Assembly: GCA_963995525.1 (NCBI GenBank)
Contig: OZ023206.1
Location: forward strand, 26,763,978-26,827,977
DNA: 64,000 nucleotides
DNA from: Escarpia spicata
Lineage: Eukaryota > Annelida > Polychaeta > Sabellida > Siboglinidae
Direction: 5' to 3'
Shown here: positions 38,801 through 49,600 of the stretch, piece by piece
Layout: each line of letters starts with the position of its first letter
How positions within the stretch are numbered: position 1 is the stretch's first letter
Notes under the pieces: model-generated
What the model saw: the letters and a program-made list of their open reading frames with translations, nothing else
Told to the model about the DNA's origin: nothing
Databases searched by the model: none
Position numbers and translations under genes: made by a program

Positions 38801-41455
38801 TTTATAATGCGCTGAGATGTAATTAGCCTCAAGCCATCCACTATGTGCCATCATTTTTATACCAAGGCAGAAATAGTATCAGGACTATGGTGCAAAATAC
38901 CAGCTGCATCTGCAAAAGCCACATCTAGCCAGCCTACTTTGTGATTATATTATACACTGCCTTAAGTCTATGTCAAAATAAAAACAAAAGTTCTGTTCAA
39001 AGAACTTTCCTTTTCATGGTTTCCGCCAGAAAAAATACTTTGGGTACAGAGTTAGTCAATTGTGAGACCGCAAAACTAGCAGGCTAAGCCTGCCATGGGT
39101 GGACCCTCCCCCAGAAAAAAATTGGATTTCTAGATGCTCGGAGAAGTGATTTCCCGGCATTTTAAGTTGGAAATCCCACCCGGCTCATGGTGATCATTTC
39201 CATGTTTTGTAGGAGAATGAATAATAAATGTAACAGTCAGCAGGAAAATTATAAACTGTAGAATGGTATCTTGTTGCGTTATTTTTCTTCCCAAGAAACA
39301 ATGAATACTCGAAAACATCGTGAAAAATGTACAGCCATGACAGCACGCCGTATTCTTTACACTAAGCCTACCAATATACTGGTACGCCATGTTCTATCCT
39401 GAGGTGAAGGCTTCAATTCCGCAGTGAATACCACGTTTAGCCAATCACAGAATAGCTAGCATAAACGTGTTGGCACGGGCTCATTCTTCACCTTTAAAAA
39501 CGTCATCAAGTATGAGTTTCATTGCACAGAATATTAAACAAAATTTTAAAATCTGGATTTAATTTGGGTACGTATCTGTACCCTAGAATAATTTTTTGGG
39601 TACGTAATTTTACCCTTTTACCCTGCTGGCGGAAACACTGCTTTTCTATTATGTAACGTTATTTCGTAACATTCACAAACTACACGTGAAAACTATTCAA
39701 AATTTCTATCCAGTGATATATTTGTATAGGGCATTATTATTGACATTATTAAATCTTTAAGATGACACTGAACAAAAATTTAAATTACATAAAAACGTGT
39801 TATTCTGGACGTAACATTCAAATGGCCAACACTGCTTCAAGCTAATTAACTAAATTAAACACAATTTGGTAGACAGACAGCATACCTTCAAAGACTGACA
39901 TAGAAAAACTCCACTCACCTCTCTAAATGAACTGAGCGTTCAGGTGGTTTTAACATTTTTTGTCGACTTCTTTGGCAAGACTGACATAGAAAAACGCCAC
40001 TCACCTCTCTAAATGAATTGAGCGTTCAGGTGGTTTTAACATTTTTAATCGATTTCTTTGGCAAGACCAACATAAAAAAACGCCACTCACCTCTCTAGCC
40101 TCTGCTGTGCTACAGAATAACAGGTAGAAGTCTGGCCGTCCAGCGGATTCCTGCAATATTAACATTATATTTTATAGTATTTATAGGCCTTGGTTTTGTG
40201 TTCCGTTACCTGGAGTCAGCCAGTTATTAACAGGAAGCTCACTAAATCATTTGTAGTTTGCATGACTTGTGTTTTGGCATGTGGGAACCTGGAACGTCAA
40301 ACTTATGTGAAAGAGGTTAATGGTTGACTGAATGTGTTCTTTAAAGGTATACAAAATGCAGTTGTGTGGGGCTGTGGGCCTAGATACACACCTGACACTG
40401 ATGATGTAGTGACACGTTGAAAACCCGTTTCCTCGACATGCACATAAATAATTAATATGCCAGCTCTTAATCGAGTCTTATATGTTGGCTTGCAACTGGT
40501 ATTCTCTTCGAATTAAAGAACTTTACACTTGTAAAAGCTGTTACATTGCCATAGTGTACACCACGTGGGCATAAACCTTTAGTAGTTACGGCGCCAAAAC
40601 AAATTCAGCAAATATTCTTAGTTTGGCAGCTGGTGAAATGGAAAAGTAGGCACTGGCAACATGAGGGTTTCTGTCACAATGGCACAATCCATGGGATTAA
40701 AATTATGTGTTTTCAACAGCGTTATTCTAGAGATAGTAAGCTGCTGGCAACATTCTTGATTGTAGTCTAATATAATTTATATTACACATTATATTATGCC
40801 TTTAGTTCTAGAACTGGTCCAAGGACAGTACACTCCTGTCCTTTTGAGGTCTTTTTTAACACTCTAACCCTCTTGTTTCCATGTATGACTTGTCCCTCCT
40901 GGCATTTCCATTACAATCTCCTCTCTACAAGACTTTTCAATTTCAGGTGTTTTATCATCCTGATCTGTTGAACCTTTTATTTTCTCGTGAATCTTTCTCC
41001 TGTCTTCTCTTTTAACTTTACATATTCTCCAAACCTTGCTATCAATAATAGCTTATAAAACAATGACATCATTTTGACACTAACAGGCCTAGGGTTACCG
41101 TTAGGTCTAGTCCTAGCCTAGGCTAAGCCTGAGGCTGAGGTAGGGTAGGCTGTCAGTGTCAACAACATGTCAAACTCGACAATATTGTTATCAATCATCC
41201 GAAAATGCCAGATACGTCCGAGACGAAGGTAGCTGTACTTACGGGTGTCGGGCAGGTCATTGAAAAATGCACTTCTCCGCCTACCAGGAAACCAAACCCC
41301 CATTCCATCAACTGATGAAGATGATGGAACGGTGCGGGGGAATCTCGATAATTGTAATATACCGTCACGTTGTTGTAGTAAACGCGACATTTCACCTGAT
41401 GGAGTAAGTAATAAAAGACTACAAAATGCCACAACACTCTACCCGGTTGGACCAT
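21354..41455 (-). CDS. Seven-transmembrane GOST / lung-7TM family protein (GPR107/108-like), 8 coding exons
   Basis: Integral membrane protein of the Golgi/plasma-membrane GOST superfamily; relatives act in trafficking and recycling through the Golgi. Exons in transcript order: 41243-41455, 40091-40150, 36434-36703, 25393-25533, 24417-24516, 23689-23835, 22689-22750, 21354-21881. All are GT-AG and phases agree (0,0,0,0,1,1,0). The 1521 nt encode 506 aa. Residues 1-23 are a signal peptide (MVQPGRVLWHFVVFYYLLHQ ending VKC). The luminal part has conserved-looking FYLLFC and NNTS sites. LSSDEIPLPLIY (194-205) is the hallmark before TM1 (GPR107 has a similar EIPLPKLY). Hydrophobic spans: about 202-224, 241-258, 278-297, 305-326, 329-345, 394-415, 423-441. 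A basic loop (LRRRRRKIRRF, 356-366) lies between TM5 and TM6. Family assignment is good; the exact subfamily (GPR107/108, TMEM87 or an invertebrate branch) is open. Confidence 0.85.
22360..22520. repeat. Dispersed repeat shared with 40575-40740
   Basis: Shared phrases: 'ctcagtttggcaactgg', 'gaactggaaagagtaggca', 'atcacaatggcgc', 'tcttcaacaaggttattc'. Same orientation at 40575-40740. Confidence 0.65.
22689..22750 (-). CDS. GOST-like gene exon 7
   Basis: 62-nt exon, residues 311-331, LLFAMFATSLMCVHWVHRYF then L; second half of TM4. Acceptor CTTTCCAG, donor CTG|GTACGT. Confidence 0.85.
22825..23225 (+). repeat. ~400-bp dispersed repeat (family shared with 37490, 48190, 52065)
   Basis: Shared phrases with 37490-37870 include 'atcaattttgtgattt', 'aaaacaataggcaata', 'actgaagatgtttcaacaaa' and 'aaaaggtacaaa'. 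Inverted copies lie at 48190-48600 and 52065-52300. Non-coding. Confidence 0.75.
23689..23835 (-). CDS. GOST-like gene exon 6
   Basis: Residues 262-310, GMESPDISSVRHFIQ, then DALLFIIMMVIAEGWGVI (TM3). GWGVI parallels the GWAFI of GPR107 at the same place. Donor CTCT|GTAAGT. Confidence 0.9.
24417..24516 (-). CDS. GOST-like gene exon 5
   Basis: Residues 229-261, YSNRLHRLISCAPIFK and a VILVVLVLLWW TM2. Acceptor GTTTCAG, donor ACAG|GTAAAC. An (ACGG)n tract at 24358-24402 lies just after the donor. Confidence 0.88.
24861..25036. repeat. Near-perfect foldback: 74-bp inverted arms, 28-bp loop
   Basis: Left arm 24861-24934 (starts TTATTTAGATAATTATATAT), right arm 24963-25036. Arms differ at only two or three positions. 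The loop sequence GAAACTGTTCAAAGTTA is itself repeated inverted just beyond the right arm (25034-25050). In intron 4 of the GOST gene. Confidence 0.95.
25393..25533 (-). CDS. GOST-like gene exon 4 (TM1)
   Basis: Residues 182-228: ALNPGGVQLSSDEIPLPLIY then TM1. This is the diagnostic exon of the family. Acceptor TCTTTAG, donor AAA|GTAGGT. Confidence 0.9.
25595..25895 (-). mobile_element. tRNA-headed SINE
   Basis: On the minus strand it starts with a tRNA-like head: A-box-like TGGCTAGAGCACC and B-box GGTTCGAATCC (about 25895-25840), then a body containing the 42-bp segment later amplified at 34463-36286, and a tail with 'gagtccaaatgactggatac'. It is the window's clearest intact copy. In GOST intron 3, next to exon 4. 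Confidence 0.8.
26130..28160 (+). mobile_element. Non-LTR retrotransposon (RT) relic
   Basis: Decayed reverse transcriptase: FPNQMKTAKVIPIFKSGD and NYRPISLLPQF (26450-26557), SPSQHGFRSSMSTSHAL (26620-26670), DLKKAVDTVNYDIL (26735-26780), a (TTG)n insertion at 26828-26860, LFADDTNMFY (27063-27095, FADD catalytic motif), and a C-terminal block LPYIMYCIEVWGNTYATTL (27430-27500). Ends near 28160 in an A/T-rich AAATAAATAA tail. Frameshifts and stops throughout. Opposite to the host gene. Confidence 0.88.
28161..30160. other. Intronic, no gene recognised
   Basis: AT-rich intron sequence. A GC-richer patch at 29190-29420 may be a repeat leader but I could not match it elsewhere in the window. Confidence 0.35.
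30165..32945. repeat. Region with eight GTAACGCGAGTCAC-type motifs flanking a minisatellite
   Basis: Motif copies near 30168, 30332, 30348, 30377 on one side and 32553, 32568, 32750, 32925 on the other side of the 33-bp array. All have the same orientation. Confidence 0.6.
30680..32415. repeat. 33-bp minisatellite, ~52 copies
   Basis: Unit ACCACTGAGGCCATCTTC then CACCCATCACTGTAA. Because 33 is a multiple of three and the unit lacks stops in several frames, it yields open frames up to 475 aa with an 11-residue WKMAPVVYSDG repeat. There is no start context, no splice continuity with the gene, and no codon-position bias. The right third is homogenised to the TGGGGCC variant. In GOST intron 3. 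Confidence 0.97.
32946..34026. other. Intronic, no gene recognised
   Basis: Possible degraded DNA-transposon piece at 33560-33745 with alternating 'gtccgccttagcaggg', 'aagcaggtgtccc' and 'atagcaggtgtccc' phrases; similar wording occurs at 51575-51715. The open frame at 33247-33507 has no support. Confidence 0.35.
34027..34086. repeat. Short hairpin, ~24-bp arms
   Basis: Arms TTAAGTTCTGGTTAAGGGCA (34027) and its complement ending at 34086, with a loop of about 10 bases. One or two mismatches. Probably a foldback remnant or inverted-repeat terminus. Confidence 0.85.
34380..36410 (-). mobile_element. SINE enlarged by an internal minisatellite
   Basis: The right flank (36290-36400) is the tRNA-like SINE head (GGGTTCGAATCCTGTGC on the minus strand) and the left flank (34400-34460) is SINE body (GCATTAAGCCATGCTGCAAT). 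Between them one 42-bp SINE segment is repeated about 43 times. Confidence 0.88.
34463..36286. repeat. 42-bp minisatellite, ~43 copies
   Basis: Unit ACCACTGCCTATAGCCAGGT then CCTCATTCATACAGCTGAGTGC. It gives 14-residue repeats in open frames on both strands, not genes. One 10-base interruption (ACTAGGCTAT) near 35360. Beyond 35880 the units alternate TATAGCC/TATTGCC and CATACATC/CACACATC as 84-bp dimers. Confidence 0.97.
36434..36703 (-). CDS. GOST-like gene exon 3 (luminal domain)
   Basis: Residues 92-181: LTRLAYSPMTDCSHYL through RYFYTFILLQCEAPE and NNTSHSVSCQ. Acceptor GTTCCAG, donor CAG|GTAAGT. Several Cys residues and NTS/NTS-type glycosylation sequons fit a luminal location. Confidence 0.9.
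36770..36985. repeat. Dispersed G-tract repeat, copy 3
   Basis: 'ggcgtcagaaccgggagggg', 'tcagtccccccaaatatttt', 'gtgagcctcaatgcgggtgc' and 'gagcttcaaggaggtgcagt'. Lies just inside intron 2, upstream of exon 3's acceptor. Confidence 0.65.
37490..37870 (+). repeat. ~400-bp dispersed repeat, second copy
   Basis: Same family and orientation as 22825-23225. Confidence 0.7.
37975..38200 (-). mobile_element. SINE copy, diverged
   Basis: Body 'gttcagccatgctgcaatta' followed by 'tgcccaaggttcgag' and a tRNA-like head that has decayed (GGATTTGAGC in place of the B-box). The 42-bp segment is present once and partly deleted. Confidence 0.7.
38201..39888. other. Intronic, no gene recognised
   Basis: AT-rich sequence of GOST intron 2; no coding motif or repeat recognised. 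Confidence 0.35.
39911..40097. repeat. 86-bp tandem triplication including the exon 2 splice donor
   Basis: Blocks starting CCACTCACCTCTCTA at 39911, 39997 and 40083, exactly 86 bases apart. Read on the minus strand each gives TAGAGAG|GTGAGTGG. The 40083 copy is the real exon 2 donor; the other two lie 86 and 172 bases into the intron. Confidence 0.93.
40091..40150 (-). CDS. GOST-like gene exon 2
   Basis: 60-nt exon, residues 72-91, ESAGRPDFYLLFCSTAEARE. Its donor GAGAG|GTGAGT is present three times at 86-bp spacing (see 39911-40097). Confidence 0.85.
40575..40740. repeat. Dispersed repeat shared with 22360-22520
   Basis: Second copy of the block listed at 22360-22520; in GOST intron 1. Confidence 0.65.
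41243..41455 (-). CDS. GOST-like gene exon 1 (signal peptide)
   Basis: Residues 1-71. The first in-frame ATG gives a clear signal peptide; upstream the frame has no ATG. Donor CCC|GTAAGT. An alternative open frame on the same strand (41118-41432) does not splice in phase with exon 2. Confidence 0.82.
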
Positions 41456-41605
41456 ATTTAAGATATTCCCATTACGATGGGCTGAAAAAAGCACAACGTT
41501 CCCATTTTGTCAGAATATCAATTTATATTCCCGTATGCCTAGAAATTATCGGTTTCTCGGACGTTGCCAAATCCCGCGACTGATTTCGAGATTTCAGTAT
41601 ATAAC

Positions 41606-41619
41606 GTGGCGCCATCTGA
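41606..41619. promoter_or_regulatory. CTCF-like motif upstream of the GOST-like gene
   Basis: GTGGCGCCATCTGAC, about 150 bases upstream of the start codon. Another, CACTAGATGGCACCAC, lies at 41793-41808. Binding is inferred from motif likeness only. Confidence 0.3.
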
Positions 41620-41809
41620 CGTGATAATAATAATCGGAACTGATATATTTGATGACGTTTCTTTACAATCACATACGATGGAATTTAACTACACCTACCT
41701 CGCATACGAAGTGTAACATTTGTAGGAAACATTTGTCGCAAATTCTTCATAAGGCAGTGTCATATTTAGCGAGACATCGTTTATAATTGTAGTCACTAGA
41801 TGGCACCAC

Positions 41810-43335
41810 AAATGATATAATTTGCCCTTCTGTGCGTACATACGCCTATAACAATCAATTCCTGGTACCCTTGGTTCCTATAATAATTCCTTTTTACTCT
41901 ATTTATGCTAAATTTTAAATGTTAATATAACAAATTATTTTAAACGGTGCCTTACACAACCGGAAATGTTAGGTATTCATCAAAATGCTTGACATAAATA
42001 CTATGATAAATAAAATTGATAATATGTAGTTTTTATTTATCGTTAATATAAATATAATTATTAAATTAAATTACAACAAAGACGTAAATTCTCAATATGA
42101 TGTGGTAGCTTAGCTGCTACTGACAGTGAATCCAGCCATACTATTGTAGGCCTAGCAGGTGTGAATGACCAAAATACAAGCAATTGTCACAGAAGTTCAA
42201 AATAATGTATGTTTGTTCATTCCATGGAACCAAACTTGTGGTCAAGCAGAAATCACCCAATCTTGACCATTTATCCTCTGGAAGTTCAATAGTTTAATAA
42301 TAGCAATAGTAGGAGACAGGATTAGCCCCTAATATTTACAGCCTGAAAGTGGATTTTTGGTGAGTCTCAGTGGGATGCAAATATAATTTTTTGGAGAGCC
42401 TCAAGGTTGGTTTTTTGCCGAGCCTTAGGAGGGTGCATTTGAAAGTTTTGGGAAAGCCTCACCCTCCCAATATTCACCACGTTTCGATGCCAGTGGTACA
42501 GCTATCGCTTTAGTTAAACTATCCCCCATAATCACTCATAGTAATAATACTGTCTTGAACAGTAACTGCTATATTTCAGTAGGGTGAATTCTTACACCAT
42601 TTGGTGACGCAATATTCCCATAATATGGACAAGGAATACAATGTCATCATACGTCATATATAAAATCATACATATTATGATTATCTACAGGTGTAACAGG
42701 CCGAGATTAGCCCCTTGCCAGAAGTAGGTTCCTATGTCACCATTCCAGAGGTAGGCATTGCTTCTAAGCTAATAATACACTTAAATTTAGTATTGTAATT
42801 GTTATAATACACAGTATACACATAAAAGTAATAACTCCTTCACTTATTTGGTGAGAAAAAATAACAAAACACAGAGACTAAAACTCGGAGCCTCTGACAT
42901 GATTTTAAGTGAAAGTCCGGGAGATTTGCCTGTTCAGGGAGAACGGGAGATGCACCCATAATCAAGGAGACTGCCAGAAATTCCGGGAGAGTTAGCAATC
43001 AACCTGTTAACTGCATTAGACCGCCTACTACTAGTCTACTGTTAGATACTTTCAGGCCACTGGTATTTAAGGTGTGCAAATTCGCAAAAAAAAATTCTTT
43101 ACAAATGTTAAAAAACTCAACAACTTTCTTTTGTTCAACTCAAAATGGTGCACAATAAAAAATATCTCTGTGAAATTATTATTAGTATAATACATATATG
43201 ATATATATATATTACATCTGGGTGAACTACCATGATCATTGGCCAGAGGTATAAGCATGTGTGACATAGTAACATAATAAAATAGACAGATCTCACGAAC
43301 AAATATGTAAGACATGATTTACTCATTCATCACAT
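41810..43335. other. Intergenic GOST gene / PUS1
   Basis: AT-rich. Contains a copy of the G-tract dispersed repeat at 42300-42495 ('gtgagtctcagtgggatgca', 'gagcctcaaggttgg'). No gene seen. Confidence 0.4.
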
Positions 43336-43341
43336 TTTATT
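43336..43341 (-). terminator. Likely PUS1 polyadenylation signal
   Basis: AATAAA on the minus strand, about 170 bases after the PUS1 stop codon. Confidence 0.45.
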
Positions 43342-43509
43342 ATCTCGACACATTCTTATAATATATATCTAAACTGGAATGCCCAGGCTCTTTCCAGTTC
43401 CACTTTCACTTTCCAAATGTCTCACTTTCCTTCTTAATGACACATTACTTTCACACTGTTGTGTCATTGTCAATTTTTGCTGTTCATTTGCTTTACATAC
43501 AGACTGCAC

Positions 43510-43662
43510 TTAAGATTTTGATGTACCATTCGCAACAGTACTTTCACTATCTTCAATTGTGTTTTTGCTTTCTTGTGACTGCACTATCGGTTTCTCCTCA
43601 GTATCTGTTGTCATTTCGTTATCTGTGGCAACTGGGACTTTGTCTTCTGTAAGTGAGGATTC
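43510..43662 (-). CDS. PUS1: PUS1 exon 15 (terminal)
   Basis: Residues 414-463, a low-complexity acidic Ser/Thr/Glu tail ending in TAA. Acceptor CTCTAG. Conserved only in character, so less certain than other exons. Confidence 0.75.
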   Translation of the reverse strand, partial: ESSLTEDKVPVATDNEMTTDTEEKPIVQSQESKNTIEDSESTVANGTSKS

Positions 43663-46600
43663 CTAGAGCAGACAAACAAATGAGGGATATATAAGCATTA
43701 ATATTTGCAAAACTGTGGCAAATTTTGTACAATAAATTTTCACTTTCAAACAAGTACAAGTTTACAACAACCTTGTATGTTCCTCTTTTAATAATATATT
43801 TTATTAATATAATGTTATTACCACAGTTAACACCAGAATAAATATGTTGAATTAATTCAATCATGATTTTACTTAAATTATTTAAATAAAAAAAGTAAGT
43901 TCTTATATAGTGCAGTATCCAGTCCACAGGACTGCTCAAAGCACTTTACACTTTATTTTCTGCCATCCTTGCAAGCCAGGGCTGTTTGCCATGCAAAACT
44001 AGCCCAGGCTGATCCCCTATCCGAAGTTCGGAAGTTAGCCGAGTCAAACTGGTAATTGACTTCGCCAGTCGCGACTGCATCACCCGTGAGAACAGCGCAA
44101 ATACCCGCCCCAATTTGAAGATGAATAAACGACTCCTAGGAATCCCAATATATAATTACCCGTTCGCCCATTAGCACGAGCAGCTGAGCGGTATTGTGTA
44201 TTCGAATAATTGCTTCTACTTCCTAAACATTGCATGCAACACGAACCACGGTTGGCTGAAATTAGTTTTATTACGACCACCTGACCTGCCGCCAACCACT
44301 GATCTAGTGAGCAACTTCATAGGCTGAGCTTAAATTCCGAGTTTCGCAAAGCGATCAGCCAGGGGGTACTGCTGGCTGGCACTGACGTAATCAGCAGCAG
44401 CGACCCCTGGCGCACAAGGATGCTTTCTGGTACACCTGTTTAATCAAAATCCATCTTGACTGGGAAGCATTCAGCCATGCTGCAATTAATGCACGAAGAC
44501 TATTCGTACACAAATATCCACCACTGTCTATAACCAGGTACTCATTCATATAGCTGAGTAAACTAAAGCAACGTAAAGTAAACGAACTTGCCCAAGGTTC
44601 GACATCGCCGCACAGGATTCAAACCCGGGTTCTCTCAGTCGAGAGTCCGAAGATCATACCGCTGCACAACTGTGCTCCACAAACAACCTTGTTTGGAAGA
44701 CATTTTTTTATTGCTCAAAATTGCCAATTCCAAACCATATGCTTGTGAATGGGGGGTTTGAACCGATACAAAACACAACAGATTTTTTTTGGACTTTGTG
44801 AACTCATGAGATGACCCCAATGTGTCAAGATCTGACCACCTTGGTAAACTCACCGAATCCGCTTTCGCTTTTCGAACTTCTCTCACATTCATAAATGCTT
44901 TGTGCATCTCACTCGTTTCTCGCTCACCACCAGGCGGAGTTGGCTTCGCCTCGTCGAAGGTGTGCAGATGCAGTGTCGACATCCAGCTCAGCATCTGTGT
45001 TATTGCATTAAGGAACGCTCCCCGAAGTTTATTATTAAAGGTACCTCCTCAAAAGTTTTCACTTGTCTTATTTCAAATTAAAAGTTATTCATAGATGTAG
45101 CTCCTATGATGGCAACCATGTCTGGTCTCATTTGAAATCTGGAGTAAAGTATAAGTAATTATAAGTATATTTACACCTATATTGCATGCATTAAATGCAA
45201 TATGTACCATAAGACTGTATGTATTTGGACATTGTTTATTTGGACATCCTAAAATCAAAAAAATTTAATTTTCTCTACTATATGTTTTGGAACAGATTTC
45301 TTTTTTTGTATTCAAATGCATACAGTACATAATGAGTATGTTTTTGGAGATAAAATAATTCTTTTTTAATACTGTATGTTTTCTGAGAGCAGTGAATTTA
45401 ATTATTTTTAGGTGTCCGAATTCATACAGCCATTATAGTATAACGTGCTGAAAATAATAATTTGTTTATGCAAATGAAATTATTAATAGTACAGGCCGGG
45501 GAGACTTGCAAAGTTCAGTGATATTATGTATATAAATATCAAATTTATTCTATGGGGCAAAATAAACATGAATGATATCATGTTTTGAGTGAAAAGGATA
45601 CAGATTTCTCATCTTTCTCTGTGCGGTAGATGGCTGAGAATATTTTCTCTTCCTTGAACTTCTCGATCACATCCTTAACACAAACAGAATAACAACATTG
45701 ACCTTTGTAGCAACGTCCTAAGATGTCATGCACACATGCACACACGCACACGTGTTGTTTGAAAAATACACAGGCTTCAATGGTGGTTATCTGTTCCATT
45801 ACTCTATTTCCACCAGAGGGCATAAATGGTACCAGAAGATTCGCTGAATCAGTCGTACCTTGCCGGAGTTGTGTGATTTCATGTGTTGGAATAAGAAAAT
45901 TCCAAAGTATTTGCGGGTATGGACGCACACGCCTCTACTATAATTGCCACTTACAGGCAATGATAATTTCCTTTTGAATGTCATGTTTACAATTTGAATG
46001 TTTCATGGGAGCAACATTAAAATACGAACTGTTTCAGGCTTACTTCGGGAAAAGATTTCCGTCTATCCTTTTGCTTGCATTTATACCGAGTTGCAAACAA
46101 ATTATGTATTTTCCTTGTCTTTCCTTCTACGGTTAACAGGTTCAGTCGGATTACAAGAAACACAACCATTTATTTTGAAAGGCCTTATCTTGTGAGGTTC
46201 GCCACCGACTTACCGAATATTCGTCCCAGGTAACAGGTATGTGCATGCCATCATTACCAAACTTGCGATTGTAGGCGTCGTAGTGAAGTGTATCCAACAA
46301 AAGGCCCAGGCTGGGAGCTATTGGCACGTCAAACTGCCAGGGAGAGAGAGAGACAGTAACTGTACGTCCTCTACGTCATAATTAAAATTATGCGTATGAT
46401 CTCTGTCTAGCTTGGCCTTTGCCAACAATGTTAACAGTTATATTATACGTGAACTACATTACTGCATGACGTCTCATGGTAAAAAGTAAAAAATTCCTGC
46501 ATACATTTATCACTTTAAAAACACTGCTTTAAGTTTTTGTCATAAAGAAAAAATTTTGGGGCCAAAAAAATATATATACGGCGGAATGCATGAATGCACA

Positions 46601-49600
46601 CATTTTATGGCTAGACGGAGATTTTGCTAGACAAGTGATCATGTGATTGAGTGGTCAATCCCAGTCAAGGGATGGACTGAAGTGACTGTAAGTGAGCCAG
46701 GGAAAGAGACAGCAACAGTACAGTAATTGTGGTCAAGTGATTATACTAGTGGCCAATGCTGGGACATAGTAGTAGCTTAATCATATTTTATTTTTCACCT
46801 AAATCCTTCAAAACTAAGCTCAGAGGCTTATCAAAACAATACGGTTAGTTAATCTCAAAATCGATAAAGGGTAATTCCAGAACATCGATGCTGGATATTA
46901 GACGAAATTATTTATGTTTGGGGAGGAGAGTCAGAGGCAGTTTCGTCTGGCACCAGACACCAATATTTTACACTCTGGACTTATGTGCACGAAGAAAATG
47001 ATTGCACAATCTCGTTCTTCGTTTTATGCCATCAGATGATTAGCCTTGATTACACAGGCACCGGAAGGTGGCAGCAATGTTTGCACCCATCATAAATGCC
47101 TGGGAAATAACGACTTTAAAATGCTTTTAGTCTTTGTGTAGTAACTACAGCGTGGCTGAATGTTTCCCAGAGAAGAACAGTTCTGCCTGGGAGCAAAGCT
47201 TACAAAGCTTTGAGCAATCCTAATAATTGCATATCACACTATGTAAGAACTTGTCTGTAATTTTTATTCTTACTTCTACATTTTAACTTTGTAAAAAATC
47301 AGTTGCCGACAGCGGTTACCTTATCTGGTCCCCAAGCTCTGCTGATAGATTCTTCACTTGCCAGACCTCGCACAATGGCTATGGCAATACCTGGGTAGAA
47401 ACAAGAATCAGAACGTTTACCTCTGCACAGTGAGGGACCTGGCAACAATAGACCTATCCATCATGTGACATGTTACCTAACAAAACCTTCAAGCCATAAA
47501 AAATGGATGCCGAGCAAGTGGTGGGTTTGGACATTCCGTTGTGAAGACAAAGGCATAGCTTGCAAACCGCAACGTGCTGGATACATAAATTGCCAATAGT
47601 TGGCACCACTTACATTCATATCAAAAATGAAGCCAGGATACCAACAAATTGCCTTAGCTGTACAAGTTAAGCCAAATAAATATAAAAAGACCACGTTACT
47701 GTGCAATTAACGAGTCCAATGAAACTTCACCTTTTGTCTAGCCAGAACAATCAATACACAGACAGATATTATTTTTAAGTTACAATATTCATTGCCCATT
47801 CATTATCATGTATTTATCCATTATTATTCTTGATATCAAAATAAATAGGTTGTACTGCCAATCAATTTCCATTTAATAAACCTGAAACAATGTTCGCAAT
47901 TTTAAAATACTGAACGGTCAGTATTCCCTGTAATCGGCATTTATTATAGAAGTACACATCCCTGCTTTACAGTGTGTGTTCCCACACATCAATCCATAAT
48001 GTGGGGTGAAGGACAATGGATTCAGTGAACTTCCTGCTAATAATTAATTTAATTTAATAACACTGTGACAGTGTGCCAGGCCTCACCAATCATCTTGCGA
48101 ATCTGGTGGATCATGAAACTTTGTCCTTTCACCTTCATTACGGCAAACTCAAGACCCTCTCGTACAAACGGATCACCCACCTGCAAAAGGAGAGAGACAA
48201 ATCACTACGCAATCTGCCATAGCAAAGTGAGTATTACGTTACAAAATTGTGAAATAGGCTTGTGTAGTTTGGAATCCACAAATCACGAGCTTTAAAATGA
48301 TATCCCATTTGTTGAAATAGCTTCAGTAGTTTTTTATTTATTGCTAAAACTAGAAGCAAACTTTAAAACAGTGACGTTTTGAGAAACAATGTCATTTCGA
48401 CTCATATTATGTATTCTTTTAAAACTGTGGGTTGGAAAATGCTTGTATTTGATTAGTTGATTATCTGTCAAGGAAAATACACAAGACGTTAAAAGGTGTG
48501 CATTTCTGAAAAATCTCAAAATTGACAGGACATCACCTAAACAGTTATTTTTGGCCAGTTCGCTGCACATTCTTGTACGATCCACCATGACCGTCTAAAA
48601 TCACATTTTTGAAGCTGCTTTTTCAACTCAACTTTTTTAGCTCATCACGAATCTGGTTTGTTGAGGTCCAAATGTGTAACGTATAGAGATAAAATAATAT
48701 CCGCCGTCGGTTTAATTTAGAAAACGTGGTTACTGGTACATTTGCACAGGTAAGAATTTATTTCAATCATTACATCTCACTCGGGTGACATGCCAAATTT
48801 CCGATATTTAGCCTTGAAACCACCATCATGTCACTATTTACAATGTTGTGAACAATAGAATTGTTAATCTTTTTCATATGTTTCATAAATGTATATATAT
48901 ATATTTCACAATGTTTTGTCATGTTAAATTGCAATCGCATTGCCAATTGATATTTTCTAAATGATTTTGCTGATTTTTTAAACAGGGACAATTTAGTTTC
49001 CTTTCTTTCACCATAAATAAAAGAAAATGACAGGTTAAAATACGACTGAGAACAATGTTCTGTCATGTTAAATTGCAATTGTATTGCCAATTGATATTTT
49101 CTACACTAGTTTGCTGTTAATACAGGGACAATTTAGTTTTCTTTCTTTCATCATAAATAAAAGAAAACATTTATATATTTTTTCGCATGTAACTGTCCTA
49201 TAACTTCTAAACCTTCTCAACACTTACACTGAATTCCATGATGTACCTCTTTGCGCTGGCCTCTTCGGGTTTTCTAAGAAACAATGAAAATGTTGATATT
49301 TTGGCTTCTAAGTCATACAAACTGGGCTTCAGCTAATTGCAACACAAGTTATGAAATGCGAGAAACATTAATTTCACTAAAATGGATTAAAGTGAAGTGG
49401 GACTTTAAAACCCCGTGAATACTCTGCAGAAATTACACTTGCAATATTTGTAACACAATTTTTTTATGAAGCCGCTAATGTACATGGATTACATTTACAA
49501 ATTTGTTTAGCAATATTGCTGCAATATGTGGTAGAGAAATAACAAATTCAGATATGTACAGATCTGAAATGCAACCAACCCCATAATTGTGCACACTGTG

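Noticed and set aside
41118..41432. Alternative frame for the first exon of the GOST-like gene
   Set aside because: Lacks a convincing signal peptide and would enter exon 2 in a frame with a stop.
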